Source of the DNA: Chelativorans multitrophicus
Lineage (GTDB): Bacteria > Pseudomonadota > Alphaproteobacteria > Rhizobiales > Rhizobiaceae
Direction of reading: 5' to 3'
Assembly (NCBI RefSeq): GCF_011317445.1
Contig: NZ_JAAAPL010000003.1
Location: 434,001-498,000 of the forward strand
DNA: 64,000 nt
Below the pieces are notes generated by a model. It was given only the letters and a program-made list of their open reading frames with translations, was not told the DNA's origin and made no database searches. The first letter of the stretch is position 1. Each line of letters begins with the position of its first letter. This document shows, piece by piece, positions 17,924-26,365 of the stretch. A program made the translations under genes and the position numbers.

Positions 17924-18020
17924 TCCGGAGCGATGACCGCATTCTGCGAGGCGGTCAAGATGCTCCGGGTTGTTTATAGTTGCCAGTGGAATGGGCTGCC
18001 GGTATGCCGGAACGAAGAAA

Positions 18021-18782
18021 ATGCAGGAGCACGGCTTGGAGGCACCGGCAGTGGAAGCGGAAAGGCGGCCTGGTCCAGTCCGGCGGCGCCGGCGGTCGGG
18101 GTTGGCGGGGCGCTTTGCGAACCGGCTCGTCCGCGCGGCGGTTCTTGTCGCTATTGTCCCGCTGGTTCTCACGCTTATTTATTGTCTGCCGTTCGTGCAC
18201 CCCGTTTCCACTTTGATGCTTGCCGATCTTGCGACGCTTCGCGGCTATGAGCGGCAATGGACACCGCTCGAGGAGGCGGGCAGGAACGTCATCCATTCTG
18301 TAATGATGTCGGAAGACGGGCAGTTTTGCAGCCACCGGGGCATCGATTTGGGCGAACTGAAAGCAGCCATCAATGAAGCTCTTTCGGGCGAAAGAACTCG
18401 CGGCGCCTCTACAATCCCCATGCAGACGGTGAAAAACCTCTATCTTTGGCCCGGCCGATCGTTTCTGCGAAAGGCAATCGAGGCTCCCCTTGCCATTTAC
18501 CTCGACGCCGTTATGCCCAAACACAGGATCATGGAAATTTACCTCAACATCGCCGAGTGGGGGCCGGGCATCTATGGAGTGGAGGCGGCAGCGCAACATT
18601 ATTTCGGCCGCCCGTCCAGGGATCTGTCAAGGCGTGAGGCAGCTCTTCTTGCCGTAACGCTGCCAAACCCGAGCGAGCGCAATCCCGCCCAGCCCTCAGC
18701 TGCTTTGAGGCGGCTTGCTTCCGTCGTCGAGGCTCGCGCGCAGCGGGCCGGCGGCTATGTCGGATGTCTTGGCTCAACCTGA
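18021..18782 (+). CDS. mtgA: monofunctional peptidoglycan glycosyltransferase
   Basis: MtgA polymerises lipid II into glycan strands without a transpeptidase domain. The 253-residue protein (start at MQEHGLEAP) has a basic cytoplasmic stretch, one transmembrane helix (about residues 36-58) and the GT51 motifs: [12 protein letters not shown] with the catalytic Glu, [32 protein letters not shown] and [19 protein letters not shown]. The length is typical. Its TGA overlaps the ATG at 18782 of the next frame, which suggests coupling with the following gene. Confidence 0.93.
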
Positions 18783-19183
18783 TGGTCAAGCGCGGAGCGT
18801 CCATAGGCCTTTTCGGCATTTTTGGCCGGTCGGAGGATATGCGCCGGCTGGACGAGGCGTTGCGGCGGTCAGGCATTCATCCGGGCAGTGTGCCGGAAGG
18901 CGTCAAACTCGCGACCGTTAGTCTAATGGCCCAGAACGGCACCGAGCCGCCGGCGGAAGCCTATCCATCCGTGGGCGACCTCATGGCTTTCTGCATGGTC
19001 GGCCGGGAAGAATTTGCTAGGCACAACGGCGAGGCTCGGCTGGAGAGCGCGATAAAACGGCTTGAACTGGCGCTGGAAGCGGGCGAGGGCCAGGATGCGG
19101 AGCTTATCCTGCTTATGTTTCATGCAAAGCTGCTGGATCGTGATCTCATTGATCGCTATGAGATCAGCGCGGAAAATGGATGA
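18764..19183 (+). CDS. conserved hypothetical protein, 139 aa
   Basis: I do not recognise a named family. The protein has an N-terminal segment [20 protein letters not shown], a short acidic middle ([20 protein letters not shown]) and a helical C terminus ([32 protein letters not shown]). No signal peptide or membrane helix is obvious. Two starts are possible: ATG 18764 inside mtgA, or ATG 18782, which overlaps the mtgA stop as TGATG. The coupling hints at a role linked to cell wall synthesis, but that is only contextual. Confidence 0.6.
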
Positions 19184-19336
19184 CCGGGCGGGCTCGGCCA
19201 GCGCGAAAAATCGCCGCGCCCACTGGCCAAGACGCATATTCCCGTGTATAGGCGGGCCCCAATCGCAGGATTTGAGGCCGGTTGGCGGGGCTCTTTGCGG
19301 AGCCGCATTGGCCTTTGACCGACACCGGAGAGTACA

Positions 19337-19519
19337 ATGGCTGTTCCTAAAAGAAAAACCTCGCCGTCCAAGCGCGGCATGCGTCGTTCGGCCGATGCGC
19401 TGAAAGCGCCGACCTATGTGGAAGATAAGAATTCCGGCGAGCTTCGCCGTCCGCACCACGTCGATCTCAAGACTGGGATGTATCGCGGCCGGCAGGTGCT
19501 GGAGCCGAAGGAAGCATAG
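19337..19519 (+). CDS. rpmF: 50S ribosomal protein L32
   Basis: The 60-residue protein starts [18 protein letters not shown] and continues [16 protein letters not shown], the alphaproteobacterial L32 pattern. Alphaproteobacterial L32 lacks the zinc-binding cysteines found in some other bacteria, and none are present here. CGGAGAG precedes the ATG, and a clear terminator follows. Confidence 0.97.
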   Translation: MAVPKRKTSPSKRGMRRSADALKAPTYVEDKNSGELRRPHHVDLKTGMYRGRQVLEPKEA

Positions 19520-19547
19520 ACTTCAAATTCTCAGGCAACGACTTGGA

Positions 19548-19578
19548 AAGGACCGGCTTCGGCCGGTCTTTTCTGTTT
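19548..19578 (+). terminator. rho-independent terminator after rpmF
   Basis: GACCGGC-TTCG-GCCGGTC (19551-19568) is a UUCG-type tetraloop hairpin followed by TTTTCTGTTT. The A run before the stem makes it bidirectional in principle, so it may also serve the converging cyclic-nucleotide gene. Confidence 0.9.
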
Positions 19579-19586
19579 CTAAAAGG

Positions 19587-20042
19587 CTATCTGACGAGTT
19601 TTGCCGCAACGGAATGGATGCGCGCCAGCATTGCTTCGAGATCGGCTGCAATTCGACGACGCAAATGCTCCGCGATCTCGGGAAATTCCTCCAATATGCG
19701 GCGAAACGAAGAACGGCTCAGGCGGATCACCCTGACGTCGGTTTGAGCAACGGCACTCGTCAGCCGCTCCGTTTCCGCGATGAGCGCAAACTCGCCTAGG
19801 ATCGCGCCAGGTCCATGTGTGGAGATCAAGTCGCGGCGTTCTCCGTCCTGATGGAAAAGCGCCACCTCTCCCGACGAGATGATAAAGGCGCAGTCCGCCG
19901 GCGCTCCCTCCGAGTATAGCTTTCGACCAGCGCCGAGAGAGATCGTCTCGGCGCCAAAGGCCAGGAGGCGTAGCTGCTCGCGCGTGAAGCCCTCGAAGAG
20001 ACTCACGCCGGACAATACGCGGATGTCATCGTCCAGCGCCAT
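19587..20042 (-). CDS. cyclic nucleotide-binding domain protein
   Basis: The 151-residue protein is a single cNMP-binding beta-barrel with the phosphate-binding cassette GAILGEFALIAETERLTSAV (about residues 83-102). The conserved Gly-Glu and an Arg are present. There is no HTH domain after the barrel, only a C-terminal helix (SFRRILEEFPEIAEHLRRRI), so it is not a Crp-type transcription factor. Such stand-alone sensors may act by protein contact. It lies 54 bases downstream of a response regulator gene on the same strand, so the pair may share a signalling pathway. Confidence 0.82.
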   Translation of the reverse strand: MALDDDIRVLSGVSLFEGFTREQLRLLAFGAETISLGAGRKLYSEGAPADCAFIISSGEVALFHQDGERRDLISTHGPGAILGEFALIAETERLTSAVAQTDVRVIRLSRSSFRRILEEFPEIAEHLRRRIAADLEAMLARIHSVAAKLVR

Positions 20043-20096
20043 GGCGGATTCGTCCCCGCGCCCGTTCCCTTGTTGTGATTTTCCCCACCCGCCGGC

Positions 20097-20780
20097 TCAG
20101 GGAACGAGCTTGTATCCGCCGCTTTCTGTCACAAGAATCTCGGCTTTGGAAGGATCACGTTCAATCTTTTGTCTCAAACGGTAGACGTGCGTCTCCAAAG
20201 TATGGGTCGTCACGCCCGAATTGTAGCCCCAAACCTCTTCGAGCAGGACATCCCGAGTGACCACTTTCTGCTCAGCGCGGTAGAGATATTTGATGATTGC
20301 CGCCTCCTTCTCGGTCAGGCGGATTTTGCTTCCGCGCTCGTCGATCAGAAGTTTCTGGCTCGGCTTGAAGGTATATGGGCCCACGGTGAAATTCGCATCC
20401 TCGCTCTGCTCGTGCTGGCGCATCTGCGCGCGAATACGCGCGAGCAGGACCGCGAATCGGAAAGGCTTCGTCACATAATCGTTGGCGCCCGCTTCCAGGC
20501 CGAGAATGGTGTCGGAGTCGGTGTCCTGGGCCGTCAGCATGATAATTGGCGCACGATAGCCGCCTTTTCTCAGCAGCTTGACCGCCTCCCTTCCATCCAT
20601 GTCCGGCAAGCCAACGTCCATAATGGTCAGATCCACCATGGAATTGCGGGTCGCCTGAATTCCCTTGGTAGCGTTCGGCTCCGCGAGGAGATCAAACTCC
20701 TCATAAAGAGCAAGCTGCTCCACCAGCGTGGCGCGCAGGTCGTCGTCGTCATCGACTATCAGGATGGTGCGTGGCGTCAT
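20097..20780 (-). CDS. OmpR-type response regulator
   Basis: The 227-residue protein has a receiver domain (residues 1-120) with the acidic pocket DDDDD near residues 10-14, the phospho-acceptor Asp in TIMDVGLPDMDG and Lys in YVTKPF. A winged-helix DNA-binding domain (about residues 130-227) follows, containing RLTEKEAAIIKYLYR and TTHTLETHVYRLRQKIE. It resembles CenR-like regulators of alphaproteobacteria that control envelope genes, but I cannot confirm that name from sequence. It is divergent from an L,D-transpeptidase gene, which fits an envelope role. No sensor kinase is adjacent. Confidence 0.87.
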   Translation of the reverse strand: MTPRTILIVDDDDDLRATLVEQLALYEEFDLLAEPNATKGIQATRNSMVDLTIMDVGLPDMDGREAVKLLRKGGYRAPIIMLTAQDTDSDTILGLEAGANDYVTKPFRFAVLLARIRAQMRQHEQSEDANFTVGPYTFKPSQKLLIDERGSKIRLTEKEAAIIKYLYRAEQKVVTRDVLLEEVWGYNSGVTTHTLETHVYRLRQKIERDPSKAEILVTESGGYKLVP

Positions 20781-20863
20781 GTTCGATCCGTCACTCGTTT
20801 CGCCAGATGGCGTTGACCAGCCCCCGCTTGGCAGAACGTTCGTTTATGCGCAATAAGCCTACT

Positions 20864-21478
20864 ATGAAAGCCCGTTGCGATTCTTTGTTCAACAAATCAA
20901 TTATACGCCAGAAACGGCGTAAAGGCACGTGCACCTCCCGTAAGGCTGCCCAAACATCTATTTTGGCTGTTCGGCCACATCCTCGAAACCGGACCCGAGG
21001 ACTTCTTTCGATCGACGCTTTTGTTTTTCCTTGTGCACTTGGACGCTCTGGGATCAGTGTATTCAAGCGTGAAGGAGACGGCGCTACACCTGGCTTCGTC
21101 ATGCATCCACTTGGCATCTATTTTAGACGTGACCGCCGGCGAGGCGGAATCGGGCCTGCCCGCCTGCCCGTCTTATCCATCCGATCCGATCTCGGATGGT
21201 GCGATGCGCCGGGGGATGCGAACTACAATCGCCCGGTCCGCCTGCCCTTTCCCAAAAGTCATGAGAGAATGGAGCGGGAAGACGCCCTCTATGATATTTG
21301 CGTGGTGCTGGACTGGAACATCAAGTCGCGCCAGCGCGGCGCTGGCAGCGCAATTTTTCTGCATATTGCGCATCCCGAAATGAAGCCTACGGAGGGTTGC
21401 ATCGCCATTGCGCCGCAAACGATGAGACGCATTTTACCCAGGCTTTCCAGGAAAACGCGGATTCGCGTGCTCTCCTGA
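20864..21478 (+). CDS. L,D-transpeptidase (YkuD domain)
   Basis: The protein carries a YkuD catalytic domain: FPCALGRSGI, HPLGIYFRRDR, YDICVVLDWN, IFLHIAHPEMKPTEGCIAI, with the catalytic His and the Cys in the T-x-GC motif. These enzymes form 3-3 peptidoglycan cross-links or attach proteins to the wall. The start is uncertain: ATG 20864 gives 204 residues, and the frame is open to 20771, which would overlap the divergent regulator gene. No typical signal peptide is visible in the basic N terminus, which is odd for an enzyme acting on the wall. It is divergent from the response regulator. Confidence 0.78.
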   Translation: MKARCDSLFNKSIIRQKRRKGTCTSRKAAQTSILAVRPHPRNRTRGLLSIDAFVFPCALGRSGISVFKREGDGATPGFVMHPLGIYFRRDRRRGGIGPARLPVLSIRSDLGWCDAPGDANYNRPVRLPFPKSHERMEREDALYDICVVLDWNIKSRQRGAGSAIFLHIAHPEMKPTEGCIAIAPQTMRRILPRLSRKTRIRVLS

Positions 21479-21532
21479 CCCATGGCGGGTCACGCTTGTC
21501 ATGATAAATTCACCTTTTTAAGAAAGACCGAA

Positions 21533-21553
21533 TCGCCGCTGCTTTCGCGGCGA
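21533..21553 (+). terminator. hairpin after the L,D-transpeptidase gene
   Basis: TCGCCGC and GCGGCGA form a seven-pair stem with a seven-base loop, followed by the pyrimidine-rich CAATCTTCTCTTGTTTC. It may be a weak terminator or part of the glutamate dehydrogenase leader. Confidence 0.4.
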
Positions 21554-21604
21554 CAATCTTCTCTTGTTTCATGTTAAAGCAGATTTCAAAAAAGGGAGTT
21601 TCCG

Positions 21605-24600
21605 ATGAGCGTCCAACCGAACGCGGCAAAGCTAGCGCACAAAGCCAGCGAGGTTGAGCTTTTAAGGGAAATCCTGACTGCACGTGCTTCTGAAGAGGAC
21701 CTTGCGTCCTACAAGGCTGCCGAGCTTGATCGCGCTGCGGCGCTCGCGCTTGCTGCATTAAATCAGCACAGGCCCGGTGAGAGTGTCGTCGTAGTGGAGC
21801 CCAATCCCGGCATCGAGCGGGAGGGCCGCGCTGTCACCGTGGTAACGGTGGTGAACGACAACATGCCGTTCCTTTTCGATTCCGTCATGGGTGAAATCAC
21901 CGATGACGCGCCAGAACCCACTCTTGTGACGCATCCAGTGTTCTTCGTGCAGCATGGAAAGGAGGGCGTAACCCAGGTCCTGGGTGAAGCCGCTCAGAAA
22001 CCGGCTCGCGATGCAAGCAAAGTGAGCCTCATCCAGGTTCACCTGCCACGCTTGTCAGCCGATGCATGCGAGCGCCTGGAAGGGCGTCTTAGCCGTACCC
22101 TAGCCCAGGTTCGCGCTGCTGTAGCCGATTGGAAGCCGATGCTGGCGCGCCTTGACCAGGAGGTGACGCGGCTTCGATACACAGCCGTGCCGCTCGAAAA
22201 GAACGAGGTGCACGAGGCAATCGCGTTCCTCGAGTGGCTGCGCGACGACAACTTCATCTTTTTAGGGATGCGTGAGTTCAACTACAAGGGTGGGGAGAAG
22301 GAAGGCACGCTGGAGCGCTCCGAGAAAAAGGGCCTCGGTATTCTCGCCGATCCGGAAGTTCGCGTTCTGCGACGTGGGGATGATGTGGTCGCGACCACGC
22401 CCGAGATCCGCGCCTTCCTGCATGGTCCGGAGCCGCTGATCGTAACCAAGGCGAATGCAAAATCCGTCGTGCACCGTCGCGCCTATCTCGACTATATCGG
22501 AATTAAAACGTTTGACGATGACGGAAAGCTCTCGGGAGAGCTGCGCATCGTGGGCCTCTTTGCCTCGACGGCGTACACCAGTTCAGTACTGAAAATTCCA
22601 TATCTGCGCTCCAAGGCACAGGCCGTCATTGCGCGTTCTGGTTTCGCCCCGACCGACCATTCGGGCAAGGCGCTCATCAATGTGCTGGAGTCCTTTCCGC
22701 GCGACGAATTGTTCCAGATCGGCGTTTCGAGGCTGCGCAAGCACGCGGAGGCAATCCTGGCGCTTGGCGAACGACCACGCGTGCGGGTTCTCTATCGAAT
22801 AGATCAATTCGATCGGTTCGTCTCCGTTTTGGTTTTTGTGCCTCGTGACCGCTACGATTCTCTCGTCCGGGAACGAATCGGTGCTTATCTGAAAACCGCC
22901 TTCGAGGGACGCCTTTCCGCTTTTTATCCCTCATTCCCCGAAGGCTCGCTGGCACGCGTTCACTTCATCATCGGGCGATCGGGCGGAAAGACGCCGCGTA
23001 TCGCTGCGGAGGAGCTGGAATCGGCCGTTCGCGCTATCGTGCGCACCTGGGATGACGCGCTGCGCGATGCGGTTGAAGACGAAGGCGCGGACGATGATAT
23101 CGCCGAGATTGCTGCGCGCTTTCCGGAGGATTACCGCAACAGTTTTGCGCCCCCAACAGCGCTTTTTGATGCAAAACACGTTTCAGAACTGTCGGCCGAA
23201 CATCCGATAGCCATAGATTTTCACCGGCGTTCGGAGCAGCGCAAAAATCAAGCTGCCCTAAAAATCTATCATTTTGGCTCGCCGGTTGCGCTTAGCAGGC
23301 GCGTGCCGCTGCTTGAAAATATGGGTTTCCGTGTCATCAGCGAGCGTACCTTCGATCTGGGCAAAACCGGCGGGAAGCAAGTCTTTCTCCATGACATGGA
23401 GCTCGAGAGTGCTTTCGGTGAGGCCATCGATCTGTCGGATGACGGCGCTTTGTTTGATGAGGTTTTCCTCGCGGTCTGGGGCGGGGAACAGGACAATGAC
23501 CGCCTGAACGCGCTTACCCAGCAGGCCCGGCTGGGAGCGGCGCAGATCGGCGTGCTGCGAGCCTATAGCCGCTATCTGCACCAGGTTGGCATTTCCCAAA
23601 GCCAGGGCTTCATTGCCGATACGCTGAACCGCTATCCCGCGATAGCAGGAAAGCTCTTCGCCCTTTTCGTCGAGCGTTTTGATCCCCGGCGCGCCTTCGG
23701 CGAAAATGCGGAAGTGAATGCACGAGGCATTGAGCAAGAAATCGGGGACGCATTGGAAGCCGTGCACAGCCTCGACGATGACATGATCATTCGCCGCTTC
23801 CTAAACCTCATCAGATCGACGCTGCGCACGAATTATTTTGCCGAGAGCGGACGTCGGGCGCTCGCCTTTAAATTCGATTCTCGACTGGTCCAAGGGCTGC
23901 CGCAGCCGCGTCCCTGGCGCGAGATCTTCGTCTACGGCCCCGAAGTCGAAGGCGTGCATTTGCGCTTTGGGCCTGTGGCGCGCGGCGGTCTTCGCTGGTC
24001 CGACCGTGCGCAGGACTACCGCACGGAAGTGCTGGGTCTGGTAAAGGCGCAGCAGGTCAAGAACAGCGTTATCGTGCCCGTTGGAGCAAAGGGCGGCTTC
24101 TACCCACGCCGCCTGCCGGCGGGCGGTGACCGCCAACAGGTCTTCGAGGCAGGCCGCCAGGCCTATATAAACTTCGTCTCCACGCTTCTCTCGATTACGG
24201 ACAATCTCCGCGGCGACGAGATTGTGCCGCCTGAGAACGTCGCGTGTCACGATGGGGCCGATCCCTATTTCGTCGTGGCGGCCGACAAGGGCACAGCAAC
24301 CTTTTCCGATACGGCCAATGAGATCAGCCAGGCTCATGATTTCTGGCTGGACGATGCCTTCGCTTCGGGCGGCTCCGCCGGCTACGACCACAAGAAGATG
24401 GGCATCACCGCGCGCGGCGCCTGGGAGGCCGTGAAGCGGCACTTCCGCGAGATGAATCGCGATATTCAGACAGAGCCCTTCACCGTTGTCGGCGTCGGCG
24501 ACATGTCCGGCGACGTCTTCGGCAATGGCATGCTGCTCTCCCCCTGCATCAGGCTGGTGGCGGCCTTCGACCATCGCGATATCTTTATCGATCCCGATCC

Positions 24601-26365
24601 GGATCCGGCGGTGTCATTTGCCGAGCGTAGACGCCTGTTTGAGCTGTCGCGCTCCAGCTGGCAAGATTACGACAAATCGAAGCTGTCAAACGGCGGCATG
24701 ATCATCCCGCGTTCACAGAAGCGGATCACGCTCAGTGCCGAAGCGGCAAAGGCCATCGGTATGTCCGGTCAGACCGGGTCACCGGCGGAGATCATCGCTG
24801 CGATCCTCCGTGCACCTGTCGATCTTCTGTGGTTTGGCGGCATCGGCACCTATGTGCGTGCGTCCGACGAATCCAACCAGGAGGTCGGCGATCGCGCCAA
24901 TGACGGGATTCGCGTCACTGCGAAAGAGGTCGGTGCAAGAGTTGTCGGCGAGGGCGCCAATCTCGGTGTGACTCAGCGCGCGCGCATCGAGTTCAATCGC
25001 AGAGGCGGACGCTGCAATTCCGACGCGGTGGACAATTCGGGCGGGGTCAATTCCTCCGACCTGGAAGTGAATATCAAGATTGCCCTTGCGGGCGCCCTGC
25101 GGAACGGCGCGCTTACCCGCCCCGATCGCAATGAGCTTCTTGCCGCCATGACGGATGAGGTGGCGGATCTCGTGCTGCAAAACAATCACATGCAGACGCT
25201 CGCGATTTCGCTCGTCGAGCGCCGTGGCCTTTCGGAGCTGCCGCATCAAGCGCGAATGATGACTGTTTTCGAAAGCCAAGGGCATCTCGACAGGGCAGTT
25301 GAATTTCTGCCAGGTCCAGAGGCCCTTGCGGAGCGGCAGAGCCGGGGCGAGCCGCTGACCCGGGCTGAAATCGGCGTGCTGCTTGCTTACGCAAAGATTG
25401 TGCTCTTCGATGAGCTGGTGGCCAGCCCGCTTCCGGACGAACGGCATTTCGAGGCTGATCTCTTTGCCTACTTCCCTGCCCGGATGCGCGAGAAATATGC
25501 AGCGGAAATTCGAGGCCATCGGCTGCGCCGTGAAATCATAGCGACGGAGCTGGCCAACGACATTATCGACCGTGGCGGGCCTGCCTTCGTGACCCGGCTG
25601 CAGGACATGACAGGCAGGCCAGCGCACGAAGTGGTCGAGGCCTATGCGGTGGTGCGCGACGGTTTTGACCTTCGCTCCGTCTTCCTGGCCATCGACGCAC
25701 TGGACAACAAGATTTACGGACAGGTGCAGCTCACCCTTTATGAGCAGGTTTCACGGCTCATCCTCACGGCCACCGCATGGCAGCTAAAGAATGGCCTGGG
25801 GCAGGGCACGATCGATGATCGCATTCGACATCTCGTCGAAGCGCGGGCCAAGCTTGAGCCAGCTTTGCCGTCTCTCCTGCCGCCTTTTCGCGTGGAAGCC
25901 ATTGCGGCGACCATCGCGAAGCATGAAGCGGCGGGCGTGCCCTCTCCTCTGGCGGAGCGGTTATCTCTCCTCGAAATCTCCGCGCTTCTACCCGATATCG
26001 TGCTTGCCGCCGATACGGCAAAAGTGGACTTGCCAAAAGCGGCGGGAGCGTTCTTCGCCGTTAGCGAGGCATTTCGCTTGAGCCGTATCGAATCCGCGGC
26101 CGCGTCTCTTTCGCCCTCGGACTACTACGACGGGCTGGCGCTTGCTCGGGCGATGGACACCATCGATGCTGCTCGGCGCGGCATCACTATTGCTGCACTC
26201 TCAGGCTTCGGTGAAACGGACGATGCCGCCGCCCGCTGGATCGAAGCCGGGGGCGAGCGTGTGGCACGAGTGCGCGAGCGGCTACAGGCGCTAACGGATG
26301 CGGGCGAAGCGAGCGTGGCCCGGCTCACCGTGGCCGCCGGTCTCCTGGCGGATCTCAGCGCATGA
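21605..26365 (+). CDS. gdhB: NAD-specific glutamate dehydrogenase, 180-kDa class
   Basis: This 1586-residue protein belongs to the large NAD-GDH class (Bac_GDH, typically about 1600 residues), which oxidises glutamate to 2-oxoglutarate and ammonia and is usually catabolic. The N-terminal regulatory half contains FLEWLRDDNFIFLGMREF and FVFVPRDRYDS. The catalytic core around residues 780-1180 has GPVARGGLRWSDRAQDYRTE, VGAKGGFYPR with the catalytic Lys, and VVGVGDMSGDVFGNGML for NAD binding. GGGAG precedes the ATG. The stop overlaps the next ATG in an ATGA arrangement, coupling it to an MFS transporter gene. No frameshift or truncation is evident. Confidence 0.95.
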   Translation: MSVQPNAAKLAHKASEVELLREILTARASEEDLASYKAAELDRAAALALAALNQHRPGESVVVVEPNPGIEREGRAVTVVTVVNDNMPFLFDSVMGEITDDAPEPTLVTHPVFFVQHGKEGVTQVLGEAAQKPARDASKVSLIQVHLPRLSADACERLEGRLSRTLAQVRAAVADWKPMLARLDQEVTRLRYTAVPLEKNEVHEAIAFLEWLRDDNFIFLGMREFNYKGGEKEGTLERSEKKGLGILADPEVRVLRRGDDVVATTPEIRAFLHGPEPLIVTKANAKSVVHRRAYLDYIGIKTFDDDGKLSGELRIVGLFASTAYTSSVLKIPYLRSKAQAVIARSGFAPTDHSGKALINVLESFPRDELFQIGVSRLRKHAEAILALGERPRVRVLYRIDQFDRFVSVLVFVPRDRYDSLVRERIGAYLKTAFEGRLSAFYPSFPEGSLARVHFIIGRSGGKTPRIAAEELESAVRAIVRTWDDALRDAVEDEGADDDIAEIAARFPEDYRNSFAPPTALFDAKHVSELSAEHPIAIDFHRRSEQRKNQAALKIYHFGSPVALSRRVPLLENMGFRVISERTFDLGKTGGKQVFLHDMELESAFGEAIDLSDDGALFDEVFLAVWGGEQDNDRLNALTQQARLGAAQIGVLRAYSRYLHQVGISQSQGFIADTLNRYPAIAGKLFALFVERFDPRRAFGENAEVNARGIEQEIGDALEAVHSLDDDMIIRRFLNLIRSTLRTNYFAESGRRALAFKFDSRLVQGLPQPRPWREIFVYGPEVEGVHLRFGPVARGGLRWSDRAQDYRTEVLGLVKAQQVKNSVIVPVGAKGGFYPRRLPAGGDRQQVFEAGRQAYINFVSTLLSITDNLRGDEIVPPENVACHDGADPYFVVAADKGTATFSDTANEISQAHDFWLDDAFASGGSAGYDHKKMGITARGAWEAVKRHFREMNRDIQTEPFTVVGVGDMSGDVFGNGMLLSPCIRLVAAFDHRDIFIDPDPDPAVSFAERRRLFELSRSSWQDYDKSKLSNGGMIIPRSQKRITLSAEAAKAIGMSGQTGSPAEIIAAILRAPVDLLWFGGIGTYVRASDESNQEVGDRANDGIRVTAKEVGARVVGEGANLGVTQRARIEFNRRGGRCNSDAVDNSGGVNSSDLEVNIKIALAGALRNGALTRPDRNELLAAMTDEVADLVLQNNHMQTLAISLVERRGLSELPHQARMMTVFESQGHLDRAVEFLPGPEALAERQSRGEPLTRAEIGVLLAYAKIVLFDELVASPLPDERHFEADLFAYFPARMREKYAAEIRGHRLRREIIATELANDIIDRGGPAFVTRLQDMTGRPAHEVVEAYAVVRDGFDLRSVFLAIDALDNKIYGQVQLTLYEQVSRLILTATAWQLKNGLGQGTIDDRIRHLVEARAKLEPALPSLLPPFRVEAIAATIAKHEAAGVPSPLAERLSLLEISALLPDIVLAADTAKVDLPKAAGAFFAVSEAFRLSRIESAAASLSPSDYYDGLALARAMDTIDAARRGITIAALSGFGETDDAAARWIEAGGERVARVRERLQALTDAGEASVARLTVAAGLLADLSA

